Position numbers and translations under genes: made by a program
The notes under the pieces: generated by a model
Told to the model about the DNA's origin: nothing
Seen by the model: only the letters and a program-made list of their open reading frames with translations
Database searches by the model: none
Origin: Paenibacillus sp. JDR-2
Lineage (GTDB): Bacteria > Bacillota > Bacilli > Paenibacillales > Paenibacillaceae
Length of the DNA stretch: 64,000 nt
NCBI RefSeq assembly: GCF_000023585.1
Contig: NC_012914.1
Location: forward strand, 1,498,501 to 1,562,500
Direction of reading: 5' to 3'
Part shown: one piece after another, positions 26,903 to 35,170 of the stretch
Layout of the letters: each line of letters opens with the position of its first letter
Numbering within the stretch: position 1 is the first letter of the stretch

Positions 26903-27901
26903 TCAAATGGAGATCATCAGATTCAGCCCAAGGCTTTGCAGGCCGTCCAGATAATCTTTCTTCATATCGCTCGCTTTCAGAAGCGGGAGATGCTCCTTCG
27001 GAATATAATCGGCGCTTCGCTCCAAGATCCGTCCCAGAATGGCGTCATTCACCTCGGCGTTATTAAAAACAATCGTGTGCGGATTGATAATCGCCGTAAA
27101 CGAAGCGATAAGCCTGCTGATGGCATCGAGCCTGCTGGCTCCGTCTTTTTTTTGTATCGCTTGTTGGAAGTTAAGCTCATTGTACTGGGGCACAAAGGAG
27201 ACCTCTCCGGAGAAGAAGGTGCTTCCTCTTACGACATCCCCGTTGATCATAATGCCCGCGCCTGGGCCAAATTGTCCGAAGTACAAATAGACGAGGGACG
27301 GATTATTCTCGCGGCTTCCTGTTTTGTAATAGCCCAGCACGGCGGCATTCATGTCGTTCTCCACCACGACGGGCAGGGAGAATTGCTCCTCCAGGTATTG
27401 CTTCAGGTTTATATTTTGGAAGTTGGAGTAATCCGGGATGTGAATGACCCGGCCGTTATTGACCGCACCCGGTACCCCGATTGCTATGGATTTGATGGTT
27501 GGATGACTAAGCAGAAGCTGCTCAATATACAAGGTCAGGCTAGGGAGATCATTCATTAATGCGCTTGACGTCGTACCCTGCTCCTTCGTTTCTCCCGCAC
27601 AGTTAAAGATCGTATAGCTGATCTCCGACTTTTCGAAAAAGATAGCCAGCCCCAGCATAAACTCCGGGTTATAGGCGTAACGTTGAGCCCTTCTTCCGCC
27701 GCTTGAATCGTCCAGCCCTACGGCCAGCAGCTCGCCGGCCTCTTCCATTTGGGTCAGAAACTTGCTGATTGTCGGAAAGCTAAGGCCAAGCTTTTGGCTA
27801 AGCTCCGCTTTGGTCGCGCTTCCCAGCATCAGCAGGGCGGAGCGCAGGCCGTATAGGATTACATTTTTCATCTCTTTAGGTGTTGCCGGAAAATCGCTCA
27901 C
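26903..27901 (-). CDS. ROK family transcriptional regulator
   Basis: Sugar-responsive repressor of the NagC/XylR type, 332 residues from a GTG at 27901 (GAGGAG upstream). The N-terminal winged helix (TKAELSQKLGLSFPTISKFLTQM) binds DNA; the rest is a ROK fold (IAIGVPGAVNNG, VVENDMNAAVLGYY). The usual ROK zinc signature with clustered cysteines is missing, and the ATP-binding DxGxT at the start of the kinase fold is not recognisable, so it should bind a ligand without phosphorylating it. An inverted repeat lies 25 bp upstream. It probably regulates itself and the MFS gene after it. Confidence 0.87.
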   Translation of the reverse strand: MSDFPATPKEMKNVILYGLRSALLMLGSATKAELSQKLGLSFPTISKFLTQMEEAGELLAVGLDDSSGGRRAQRYAYNPEFMLGLAIFFEKSEISYTIFNCAGETKEQGTTSSALMNDLPSLTLYIEQLLLSHPTIKSIAIGVPGAVNNGRVIHIPDYSNFQNINLKQYLEEQFSLPVVVENDMNAAVLGYYKTGSRENNPSLVYLYFGQFGPGAGIMINGDVVRGSTFFSGEVSFVPQYNELNFQQAIQKKDGASRLDAISRLIASFTAIINPHTIVFNNAEVNDAILGRILERSADYIPKEHLPLLKASDMKKDYLDGLQSLGLNLMISI

Positions 27902-27926
27902 GGTTATTTACAGCTCCTCTGTAGAG

Positions 27927-27950
27927 ACTTATTAAACATCTTTAATAAGT
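27927..27950. promoter_or_regulatory. Probable operator of the ROK regulator
   Basis: Perfect inverted repeat with 10-bp arms (ACTTATTAAA / TTTAATAAGT) around CATC, 25 bp upstream of the regulator's GTG. Its AT-rich symmetric form resembles known ROK operators. Confidence 0.65.
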
Positions 27951-28070
27951 TGGTTTGATCGTATCAAAAATGATTCCGGAGAGCAAGAGGGTAGGCGTGA
28001 GAAAATGTTTTACGCAGGCAGATCAGCTTCGTGGGGAGTGGGGGAATAGGAGGTAAAGAGGAATAGCTGG

Positions 28071-28274
28071 GCTTAACGATGCTGCGTATCGTTAAGGCTG
28101 GAAGAGTAGCTAGGTTGAGCGTGCTTAAGAATGCGCGGTATCGTTAAGCGGTGTAAAGATAGCTGAAAAGTGGCGGGAATAAGCATATTTACTGAGCTTA
28201 AAGATGCGGCACATCGCAAAGGATTTGGAAGTAGCAGTTTGCGAGCGCTTAACGATGCGGGACATCGTTTAAGG
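28071..28274. repeat. Array of four imperfect palindromic repeats
   Basis: Four ~28-bp hairpin units, each starting GCTTAA and closing with an ATCG-TTAAG-type arm: 28071-28098, 28123-28150, 28196-28222 and 28247-28274. Starts are 52, 73 and 51 bp apart. The spacers after units 1 and 3 are also alike (CTGGAAGAGTAGC / TTGGAAGTAGC). Some units carry changes in both arms. This fills most of the 495-bp gap between the ROK gene and mnmM; the stretch 27951-28070 shows nothing else recognisable. Confidence 0.7.
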
Positions 28275-28318
28275 TAGGGCTGGGCGGAGGGAGAGTGGAG
28301 CAGTGCAATGCCTGTGGA

Positions 28319-28366
28319 CATAAAAAGCGCGCCCGAAAGGTCAGTTCGACCTTTCGGGCGCGCTTT
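28319..28366 (-). terminator. Terminator of ytqA-mnmM
   Basis: Very strong stem, arm AAAGCGCGCCCGAAAGGTC, with a short loop; T5 follows on the minus strand. Confidence 0.9.
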
Positions 28367-28396
28367 CCTGAAGCTGCCGGGCAAGCCTCAGGCAGC

Positions 28397-28975
28397 TTAT
28401 CTCTTCTCCACCGCGATCAAATACGGCGCGGTGTCTCTTTGCGGCTGGCGGTACAGCACAGCCGCATACAAAGCCCCGGGCAGCTTCGCTGCCCAGTCGG
28501 CGACAATCGCCGCCTCCTCCGCGCCGCCCGGGTGCCCCGGATACAGCGCGACAGTGACAATGCCGCCGCGGCGCAGCAGCGCCAGCGCCGCGTCCAGGGC
28601 GGCGATGGTCGTCGTCGGTACCGTTATGACCGACTCGTCGCCGCCCGGCAAATAGCCGAGATTAAACATCACGGCTGCAACGTTTCCTTCGGCGGAGGGC
28701 CCAACGGCCTCCGCCATTAATGCATGATTGCGCAGGTGAAGCCGCACCTGCGGCAGCTTGCCGCGCTCCTCCAGCGGTCGGAGCCGCTCGAGCGTCCGGT
28801 CCAGCGCGTCCTGCTGGATGTCGAACGCGTGCACCGTGCCGCGCGCTCCAACCAGCTCGGCGAGCTTCAGCGTGTCGACGCCTCCGCCTGCGGTGGCGTC
28901 AATGACAATGTCGCCCGGCTGCACGCGTTCGGCCAGCCATTGATGCGCCATGCTGAGAATAGACAAGAATCCCAT
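28397..28975 (-). CDS. mnmM: tRNA 5-(aminomethyl)uridine methyltransferase MnmM (YtqB family)
   Basis: Class I SAM-dependent methyltransferase of the YtqB family, shown in B. subtilis to make the last methylation of mnm5(s2)U at the tRNA wobble position. It has 192 residues: SAM motif IDATAGGGVDTLKLA (about 24-38), HAFDIQ (motif II) and the family block MFNLGYLPGGD. GC content is locally high, with long Ala-rich stretches. It starts one base after the stop of the radical SAM gene, the same order as ytqA-ytqB in Bacillus, which supports the assignment. Confidence 0.85.
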   Translation of the reverse strand: MGFLSILSMAHQWLAERVQPGDIVIDATAGGGVDTLKLAELVGARGTVHAFDIQQDALDRTLERLRPLEERGKLPQVRLHLRNHALMAEAVGPSAEGNVAAVMFNLGYLPGGDESVITVPTTTIAALDAALALLRRGGIVTVALYPGHPGGAEEAAIVADWAAKLPGALYAAVLYRQPQRDTAPYLIAVEKR

Positions 28976-28976
28976 T

Positions 28977-29942
28977 TTACAACGCCCCCCATAGCTTGCC
29001 TTGCCATGTATTGCGGCGTTTCAGCTCCGCGTCGATGGCATTCAGCACAACCCATTTTTGCATGCTCCACATCGGCCCGATCAGGAGCTCCTTCGGCGCA
29101 TCGCCGGTAAGGCGGTGGATGATCATCTCCGGCGGCAGGAACTCAAGCGTGTCGACGATCAGCTTGACGTATTCGTCCAGCTCAAGGAAGCGCAGCAGCC
29201 CGGCTTCGTATTGCTTGACCATCGGCGTCTTTCGCATGAGGTGGAGCAGGTGGATTTTGATGCCCTGCACGTCCATCTCGGCAACCGCGCGGCCCGTCTC
29301 CAGCATCATTGCGTGCGACTCCTGCGGCAGACCGTAAATAACATGCGTGCATACGCGGATGCCTCGTTCGCGCAGACGGCGTACCGCATCGAGGTAACAG
29401 GCCGTATCATGGGCGCGGTTGATGAGCTCCGAGGTTGATTCATGGATCGTCTGCAAGCCCATCTCCACCCACAAGTAGGTCCGTTCGTTCAGCTCGGCCA
29501 AATAATCGACGACATCGTCAGGCAGGCAGTCCGGCCGCGTTGCGATTGATAACCCCACCACACCCGGCTGCTGCAAAATCACCTCGTAATACTCCCGAAG
29601 TTCCTCCACCGGTGCGTACGTATTCGTATAAGCCTGGAAGTAGCCGATATAATTGGCCTCCGGCCATTTTTGATGCTGGCGGTCGCGGATTTTATTGAAT
29701 TGCGTAACGAGATCATCGCGCCGGCTGCCGGCAAAATCGCCGGATCCGCGGGCGCTGCAGAACGTGCAGCCGCCTTTGGCAATCGAGCCGTCCCGGTTCG
29801 GACAGGTAAAGCCGGCATCAAGCGTCACCTTGAACACTTTGCCGCCAAGCTGCTCGCGCATCTCGTAGTTCCATGTATGAAATCGCTTGTCGCCCCACAG
29901 CATCGGCTGCCCGGGCGTCAAGGATGTTGAATTTGCTTTCAT
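28977..29942 (-). CDS. ytqA: Radical SAM protein of the YtqA family
   Basis: Radical SAM enzyme (TIGR01212/YtqA type), 321 residues. The cluster motif is CPNRDGSIAKGGCTFC (CxnCxxC spacing typical of this family), followed by VGLSIATRPDCLPDDVVDYL and YLWVEMGLQTIHESTSELIN. The ATG at 29942 is supported by AAGGAGA six bases upstream; a longer frame would add ~41 unrelated residues. It is paired with mnmM and has been proposed to act in the same wobble-uridine pathway in Gram-positive bacteria lacking bifunctional MnmC. Confidence 0.85.
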   Translation of the reverse strand: MKANSTSLTPGQPMLWGDKRFHTWNYEMREQLGGKVFKVTLDAGFTCPNRDGSIAKGGCTFCSARGSGDFAGSRRDDLVTQFNKIRDRQHQKWPEANYIGYFQAYTNTYAPVEELREYYEVILQQPGVVGLSIATRPDCLPDDVVDYLAELNERTYLWVEMGLQTIHESTSELINRAHDTACYLDAVRRLRERGIRVCTHVIYGLPQESHAMMLETGRAVAEMDVQGIKIHLLHLMRKTPMVKQYEAGLLRFLELDEYVKLIVDTLEFLPPEMIIHRLTGDAPKELLIGPMWSMQKWVVLNAIDAELKRRNTWQGKLWGAL

Positions 29943-30101
29943 GCGGTTCTCCTTTATACGGATAAGAATGGCATTCTCCATTTTATCGGAAAGAAGGGGG
30001 AAATGCCATGCCGGATTACGGGGGTTTTCCAGGGTCTTGAAGAGACATTTCGAACCGCGGGACAAGCTGGAAATTATTTTTAAAACGGGACCGAAATAGG
30101 C

Positions 30102-30130
30102 TTGCTATACCTTACATGATCTGTTATATT
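30102..30130 (+). promoter_or_regulatory. Candidate promoter of the 68-residue protein gene
   Basis: TTGCTA (30102-30107), 17-bp spacer, TATATT (30125-30130), about 110 bp upstream of the ATG. Confidence 0.5.
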
Positions 30131-30241
30131 AAAAGTGCGACAAATCAATGAAAAAACCTTACATGCTTAATTCGTAATGATCGTCATAAAACGTCGATAA
30201 ATTGGAAAAACTGTAGTAAAAAAATCGATGAGGTGATCCCA

Positions 30242-30448
30242 ATGAGCCAACAAACAAGAATTCCGCATGGTGATGAGAAAGTAACGGTTGAATTAACAGT
30301 CAAAGAATTGATGGCGCTTACAGGAGTTCGGTTCCACAACAACCATCATATCGAAATATCCGCACGCAAGAAGCTGAACGAGATTATTGAGAATACGTAC
30401 CGCGACATTCAATCCGAGGGTCCGATTGATTACCAAATGCTCGTTTAA
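30242..30448 (+). CDS. Small hypothetical protein, 68 residues
   Basis: Not recognised. A short hydrophilic protein starting MSQQTRIPHGDEKVTVELTV, then KELMALTGVRFHNNHHIEIS and a charged helix (ARKKLNEIIENTYRDI). No signal peptide, membrane segment or metal motif beyond a few histidines. ATG 30242 has GAGGTGATC just upstream, and a candidate promoter and clear terminator frame it, so it is very likely a real gene with its own transcript. Confidence 0.75.
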   Translation: MSQQTRIPHGDEKVTVELTVKELMALTGVRFHNNHHIEISARKKLNEIIENTYRDIQSEGPIDYQMLV

Positions 30449-30475
30449 TGGTTATGCCAATATCCATACAAACCT

Positions 30476-30513
30476 AAAGCCTTGACGATTAAAGAATCGT
30501 TAAAGGCTTTTTC
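30476..30513 (+). terminator. Terminator of the small protein gene
   Basis: AAAGCCTT-ACGATT with AATCGT-AAAGGCTT around a short loop, followed by TTTTC. Confidence 0.85.
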
Positions 30514-30603
30514 TTTTGCCATCGTCCCAACTGGCATCTTTACAAGGCGACCGAACTTGGGCACAATAAGGACTAGCTTAATTTGTAGGAGGACCTGTAC
30601 AAG

Positions 30604-31368
30604 ATGCGTTTAAGAGGAAGAAAAGGAATCCGCGAGTCGCTGGAAGCGCAGCCGGAATTAGTCGTATTGGATGCGAAGCCGCTCAAGGGGAAGTGGCGCG
30701 AGTTTTTTGGCAACGATAAGCCGATCCATGTAGAGCTTGGCATGGGAAAAGGCCGTTTTATCAGCAATATGAGCTTCCGTAACCCGGACAATAACTATAT
30801 CGGCGTTGATATGTACGACGAGCTGATCCGCCGCGCAAGCGATAAGGCGCGCAACATCTGGGAGGAAAGCGGAGTGGAAGAGCCGCCGAATCTGGGTCTG
30901 CTCCGCGCGAATATCGAGCATATCGAAGAAATGTTCGAGCCGGGCGAGATCCAGCGGATTTACCTGAATTTCAGCGATCCATGGCCAAAAAGCAAGCATG
31001 CCCGCCGCCGGTTGACCCATCCGCGCTTCCTGCGCAAGTATGCCCAGCTGCTCGACGAACGCGGCGAGATCCATTTCAAGACCGATTCGGAATCTCTGTT
31101 CGAGTTCTCTCTTAACAGCTTTGCGGAGGTGGAATTCCAGCTTCGAAATATCTCGCTGAATCTTCATAAGAACGGTCCGCGCGAGGATCTGGTGTTCACC
31201 GAATACGAGATGAAGTTTATGGAGAAGGGCCAGCCGATCTACCGCCTGGAAGCGGTAATCGGCAAAACCGTGCTGCGCGAATACCGCGAAAGCAAGCTGG
31301 AGAACTCGCGCCGCGAAGAAGCGGAAGCCGAGATTGCCGGTGACGACGAAGACGATTCGGCAGAATAA
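30604..31368 (+). CDS. trmB: tRNA (guanine-N7-)-methyltransferase TrmB
   Basis: Methylates N7 of G46 in the tRNA variable loop, using SAM. It has 254 residues: VELGMGKGRFISNMS (SAM motif I), NNYIGVDMYDEL, LRANIEHI, and the catalytic/tRNA-binding block YLNFSDPWPKSKHARRRLTH, followed by FKTDSESLFEFS. The C-terminal ~35 residues are a low-complexity Glu/Asp-rich tail beyond the usual TrmB end. ATG 30604 follows TAGGAGGA. Single gene with a shared bidirectional terminator. Confidence 0.95.
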   Translation: MRLRGRKGIRESLEAQPELVVLDAKPLKGKWREFFGNDKPIHVELGMGKGRFISNMSFRNPDNNYIGVDMYDELIRRASDKARNIWEESGVEEPPNLGLLRANIEHIEEMFEPGEIQRIYLNFSDPWPKSKHARRRLTHPRFLRKYAQLLDERGEIHFKTDSESLFEFSLNSFAEVEFQLRNISLNLHKNGPREDLVFTEYEMKFMEKGQPIYRLEAVIGKTVLREYRESKLENSRREEAEAEIAGDDEDDSAE

Positions 31369-31369
31369 T

Positions 31370-31403
31370 AAAAAGGCTGTTCCCGCCGGGAACAGCCTTT
31401 TTT
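31370..31403. terminator. Bidirectional terminator
   Basis: AAAAAGGCTGTTCCC-GCC-GGGAACAGCCTTTTTTT, between convergent trmB and the PAP2 gene. Confidence 0.94.
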
Positions 31404-31409
31404 TGCAGT

Positions 31410-31973
31410 CTAGAACAAAGTAAGAGTCCAACCGTATTGGACGGTTATTGCCGTCAGCGTGCCGACAAGCGCGCCGGCCGCCACGTCGGACGGGTAATGA
31501 AGGCCAAGATACATGCGGGACCACGCAACCGACAGAGCGAGTACGGCCGCAACGGGCAGGATAATCGGGAACCATACTCCGCCTGCTCCGATAATCGGAA
31601 CGACATAGGCGAAGATAGCGGTTGTATGTCCGGAAGGGAAGGAGGAGTCTACCAGCGGGTTTTTCCCCGTGTTTACTCCGTTTAACGCCTGATAAGGGCG
31701 AAGCCTCTTTAGTTTCCGTTTCACGACATAGACCGGTAGATGACTGATAAATACGGCAGTAAAGCATTGCCAGCCTGTCGTGCTCCAGGGATTAGGTGCA
31801 AACATGGCAACGAGGAAAGAGCTGATGAGTGTAAAGGACGCTCCTCCAACATGCGTCACCGTGCTCAAATATAACCCAAGCAACCGGTGAAGCCTGCTTT
31901 GTGATCGGCGCTGATTCGCCCATAGGATCATTTGCAATTCCCGGGTTCGTAACCACCCTATCATTCTTCTCAT
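31410..31973 (-). CDS. PAP2 family membrane phosphatase
   Basis: Integral membrane lipid phosphatase of the PAP2 family; undecaprenyl pyrophosphate and phosphatidylglycerol phosphate are common substrates. It has 187 residues with several hydrophobic helices. The three phosphatase signatures are KRKLKRLRP, SFPSGHTTA and SRMYLGLHYPSDV. ATG 31973 is chosen because AGGAGG lies six bases upstream. A TTG further out at 32003 would start inside a tandem repeat. The repeat begins only ~15 bp before the start codon. Confidence 0.88.
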   Translation of the reverse strand: MRRMIGWLRTRELQMILWANQRRSQSRLHRLLGLYLSTVTHVGGASFTLISSFLVAMFAPNPWSTTGWQCFTAVFISHLPVYVVKRKLKRLRPYQALNGVNTGKNPLVDSSFPSGHTTAIFAYVVPIIGAGGVWFPIILPVAAVLALSVAWSRMYLGLHYPSDVAAGALVGTLTAITVQYGWTLTLF

Positions 31974-31988
31974 CCGTTTCCTCCTAAA

Positions 31989-32091
31989 AGAATTGCGAAG
32001 CAATTCTGCTTCGTAAGCGTAGGCTTAAGAATTGCGAAGCAATTCTGCTTCGTAAGCGTAGGCTTAAGAATTGCGAAGCAATTCTGCGATT
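31989..32091. repeat. 39-bp tandem repeat with hairpins, 2.6 copies
   Basis: Period exactly 39 bp (GAATTGC begins at 31990, 32029 and 32068), with identical units. Each unit has a perfect hairpin AGAATTGC-GAA-GCAATTCT and a smaller TAAGC-GTAG-GCTTA. The last copy is cut after the first hairpin. It lies in the divergent 375-bp gap between the PAP2 and glycosyltransferase genes, upstream of both. Confidence 0.93.
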
Positions 32092-32281
32092 CCCACACAT
32101 TATAATCGATATTTGTCTATTATGGTTCAATAAATAAGCTTGTACAAGTTTTAAGTTTATACGAAGAAGCCGAATTTCAAAAGATTAACCAATCTTTAAA
32201 ATAAGGTTGATTATCCGCTAACAGACCTCCTGTAGAATGGAGCCGATCAAGGTTTCATTCCGAAGCTTATGCTTTCGAGGC

Positions 32282-32331
32282 ATGAATCACCACAACGGCT
32301 GAACCTTTGCCTTTTGTAGGTGGTAATTCAT
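32282..32331 (+). promoter_or_regulatory. Hairpin in the glycosyltransferase leader
   Basis: Arms ATGAATCACCAC (32282-32293) and GTGGTAATTCAT (32320-32331), 11 of 12 pairs, 26-nt loop, ending just before the AGGAGG of the next gene. It could be an operator or an RNA structure. The rest of 32092-32281 is AT-rich with no clear promoter. Confidence 0.4.
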
Positions 32332-32348
32332 TATAGGAGGCGTTCTTC

Positions 32349-33527
32349 ATGAGAGTTGCGCTTTTTACCGACACGTTTGAACCTGATGTGAATGGTGTAG
32401 CCCGCACGCTTGGCCGCTGGACCGATTATTTGAAGCGGCAGGGTGCGGAAGTGCTTGTTCTGGCTCCGGATCCGGCTACAGGCAAGCAAAGCGGCAAACA
32501 ATCCACTTCAGTTGAGCGCTTCGCCAGCCTGCCTTTCTTCCTATATCCCGAGTGCCGCCTGGCACTTCCCAATCCCATTCATATCCGCAGGGCGTTAAAA
32601 GAATTTGATCCAACGATTATCCACGTTGCTACTCCGTTTAACCTTGGACTTTGCGGCATTCATTATGCCCGCAAGCTCCGGATTCCTCTTGTTGCGTCCT
32701 ATCATACCCATTTTGATCAATATTTGCCGTTTTACAATTTGCAATGGATGGCAAAGCTGTTATGGAGATATATGGAATGGTTTCACCATGACTGCCGCTC
32801 CATCTACGTCCCTTCCCGTTCCACTTACGAGGATTTGAAGGAGAAGGGATGGGATGACGGCCGGCTTGAAGTATGGAGCCGCGGCATTGATACGGAAGCC
32901 TTTCATCCGTCTGTCAACCGGGAGGAGTGGCTTCTCCGGCACGGAATCGACAACGATCGATTTGTCGTTCTGTACGTGGGAAGATTAGCTCCCGAAAAAA
33001 ATGTCGATATCGCTATAGATGCTTTTGCGGAATTTCGGCAAAATATAAGCGAGGAAGCGGTTTTTGTCATCGCGGGCGACGGACCTTCGTCCGATGCGCT
33101 GAAGGAACGGTGCCGCCGCGAAGGAATCGACGTCCGTTTTATCGGATTCACGGCCATGCCGGATTTGCAAAAATGGTATGCTTCCTCCGATCTGTTCCTG
33201 TTCCCTTCGGCAACGGAAACATTTGGCAATGTGGTGCTGGAGGCAATGTCCTGCGGAACGCCCGTCATCTGCGCCGATAAGGGAGGCGTAACGGATTCCG
33301 TTCAGCATGGCGTAACAGGCTTGCTGTGCAATCCGGAGGATCCCCGTTCGTTTACGAATGCGATGGGGCTCTTGTACAGCAATCCGGAGCTGCGCTCCGC
33401 GATTGCCGAGCAAGGACGCATTTACAGTCAGAAGCAGTCCTGGGACGCTATTTTCGACAAACTGGCCGCCAGCTTTGAACGGTATTCGATTCCAGTGCAG
33501 CCACATATTCGTCACAAAGCGAAGTGA
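32349..33527 (+). CDS. Family 4 glycosyltransferase (mannosyl/glucosyl transferase-like)
   Basis: Nucleotide-sugar-dependent glycosyltransferase with GT-B fold, 392 residues. The N-terminal domain begins VALFTDTFEPDVNGVARTL, and SYHTHFDQYL is typical of MgtA/PimB-like enzymes that add sugar to lipid acceptors. The C-terminal domain has VVLYVGRLAPEKNVD, VIAGDGP and the EX7E motif in SATETFGNVVLEAMSCG. The ATG follows TAGGAGG. Given the nearby PAP2 phosphatase and GT2 enzyme, a role in glycolipid or cell-envelope sugar synthesis is likely, but donor and acceptor are not known. Confidence 0.88.
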   Translation: MRVALFTDTFEPDVNGVARTLGRWTDYLKRQGAEVLVLAPDPATGKQSGKQSTSVERFASLPFFLYPECRLALPNPIHIRRALKEFDPTIIHVATPFNLGLCGIHYARKLRIPLVASYHTHFDQYLPFYNLQWMAKLLWRYMEWFHHDCRSIYVPSRSTYEDLKEKGWDDGRLEVWSRGIDTEAFHPSVNREEWLLRHGIDNDRFVVLYVGRLAPEKNVDIAIDAFAEFRQNISEEAVFVIAGDGPSSDALKERCRREGIDVRFIGFTAMPDLQKWYASSDLFLFPSATETFGNVVLEAMSCGTPVICADKGGVTDSVQHGVTGLLCNPEDPRSFTNAMGLLYSNPELRSAIAEQGRIYSQKQSWDAIFDKLAASFERYSIPVQPHIRHKAK

Positions 33528-33876
33528 CGGACCGGGAACATTGTATCAACTCTTTACGTATGTATTGGACGTAAGGGCTAAAAAATTAGGAAATGGATGA
33601 AAATAAGGGCGTTAGGGCGCAAAAGGAGGTAAGGGAACCATCTGACTGCCATGCAAGCGTTTTACTGGCTGGATAACGGATAATGGCGGGAATTAGAGCT
33701 TTTGACAAAGATAATCAATCTGTGGAAAATCAAAATGTCCAGCGATTCGTTTACACAAACACAAAAAAACGGACCGGACACAAGAGAGAATTATGATAAA
33801 GAGCCTGTCGGCGCCTGATAGCAGGGTGATTAGAACGGGCAATTAAAAAGGGGTCTCAAGGGGGCAGTACCGAAAA
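33528..33876 (+). other. 349-bp intergenic region before the GT2 gene
   Basis: No gene found. It contains one candidate promoter: TTGACA (33702-33707), 17-bp spacer, GAAAAT (33725-33730). A weak hairpin lies near 33552-33576. No c-di-GMP riboswitch or terminator with a T-run is visible. Confidence 0.4.
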
Positions 33877-35115
33877 ATGTTCAACACGATTATGCTTGTA
33901 TTCCAGATCGTATTTGCATTGCTGGGCTTGTACCAACTGTTTTTGACATGTTTTGGCTGGCACCGCAAAAAAGAAGATTTATCCCATCCGCCGCAAAAAA
34001 CTTTCGCATTACTGGTTGCGGCGCATAACGAGGAGCAGGTTGTAGGAGCGCTTATCGAAAATCTGCTGAAGCTGAAGTATCCTCGCGAGCTGTTTGACAT
34101 TTTTGTTATCTGCGACAACTGCACGGACGGCACGGTCGATATTGTGAACAGCTACGACGGCGTTTATGCCTGCGTTCGCAATAACAAGAACCAGCGGGGC
34201 AAAGGCTATGCCGTGGAATGGATGCTCAAGGAACTGTGGAAGATGCCAAAAAGCTACGACGGCGTTGCGATCTTTGATGCCGACAATCTGGTAGCGACTG
34301 ATTTCCTGCAGTACATGAACAATGATTTGATTAATGGACACCGTGTTATTCAGGGTTACCTGGATACGAAAAACCCGAACGACTCGTGGATCAGCTCGGC
34401 CAACGCGATCAACTACTGGTTCTGTAACCGCCTATGGCAGCTGCCGCGCACGAATCTGGGTCTTGCCAACTTCCTCGGAGGTACGGGCATGTGCTTTGAT
34501 GCCAAGCTTCTTCAGGAAATGGGCTGGGGAGCAACAAGCCTCGTAGAAGACCTTGAGTTTACGGTGCGTTGTATTCAACGGGGAATTTATCCGAAGTTTA
34601 ATTTCGAAGCGAAAGTGTTCGACGAGAAGCCGATTACGTTCCAGGCATCGGCGCGTCAACGCCTGCGCTGGATGCAAGGACATTTCGACGTTACGCGCAA
34701 GTACATGCTGCCGCTTTTGTGGCAGGGCATTAAAGAACGCAGCATGACGAAAATCGATGCTTCGCTGTACGTATTTAACGCATATAACTATCTTGCCGGC
34801 TTCTTCATTGCAGCGATCATCTGGGGCGACATGCTTCTCTTTGGCGGCAACAATGTGGAATCGGTATACAACCTGCTGCCATTCTGGCTGAGCATTCCGT
34901 ATATGGCTTATGTGTTTATCCAAATTCCTTTGTCGATGTATATGGCGAAGGTGCCGTGGAAGCTTTACTTGCGGATTCCGACGTTCCTGCTCTTTACCGT
35001 TTCGTGGTGGCCGATTACGGTTCATGCGTTCTTCACGCAAAACAACAAGAAATGGAGCCATACGCAGCATACGCGCGTTATCCGTCTGGAGGACGTGCAA
35101 AGCAAACAGCTGTAA
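33877..35115 (+). CDS. Membrane-bound family 2 glycosyltransferase
   Basis: Processive-type GT-A glycosyltransferase, 412 residues. One N-terminal helix (about 5-27) is followed by the catalytic domain: LLVAAHNEEQVVG, CDNCTDGT, the DxD-type FDADN, TSLVEDLEF (acid/base) and RQRLRWMQGH (QxxRW). Three to four C-terminal helices follow. This is the layout of BcsA/HAS-like polysaccharide synthases and of Bacillota exopolysaccharide GT2 enzymes; no PilZ domain is present. The ATG at 33877 follows an AAGGGGGC site at a rather long distance. It is probably independent of infC downstream, which has its own promoter. Confidence 0.87.
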   Translation: MFNTIMLVFQIVFALLGLYQLFLTCFGWHRKKEDLSHPPQKTFALLVAAHNEEQVVGALIENLLKLKYPRELFDIFVICDNCTDGTVDIVNSYDGVYACVRNNKNQRGKGYAVEWMLKELWKMPKSYDGVAIFDADNLVATDFLQYMNNDLINGHRVIQGYLDTKNPNDSWISSANAINYWFCNRLWQLPRTNLGLANFLGGTGMCFDAKLLQEMGWGATSLVEDLEFTVRCIQRGIYPKFNFEAKVFDEKPITFQASARQRLRWMQGHFDVTRKYMLPLLWQGIKERSMTKIDASLYVFNAYNYLAGFFIAAIIWGDMLLFGGNNVESVYNLLPFWLSIPYMAYVFIQIPLSMYMAKVPWKLYLRIPTFLLFTVSWWPITVHAFFTQNNKKWSHTQHTRVIRLEDVQSKQL

Positions 35116-35134
35116 TAAGGCATGACATAATGGG

Positions 35135-35164
35135 TTGACACATAGAAATCCATTGTGTTATAGT
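35135..35164 (+). promoter_or_regulatory. Promoter of infC-rpmI-rplT
   Basis: TTGACA (35135-35140), 18-bp spacer, TATAGT (35159-35164). Confidence 0.82.
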
Positions 35165-35170
35165 ATGTCG

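Noticed and set aside
28071..28274. Possible CRISPR array
   Set aside because: Repeats diverge too much, spacers vary in length and resemble each other, and no cas genes are near.
28073..28384. Minus-strand open frame of about 103 codons across the palindrome array
   Set aside because: It crosses the mnmM terminator hairpin and the repeat units, has no ribosome binding site and no family resemblance.
31989..32091. Possible CRISPR array
   Set aside because: Units are directly joined with no unique spacers and no cas genes are present; it is a simple tandem repeat.
33528..33876. c-di-GMP riboswitch before the GT2 gene
   Set aside because: The conserved GGCAAACC and ACGCAAAGCC-type segments are not present.
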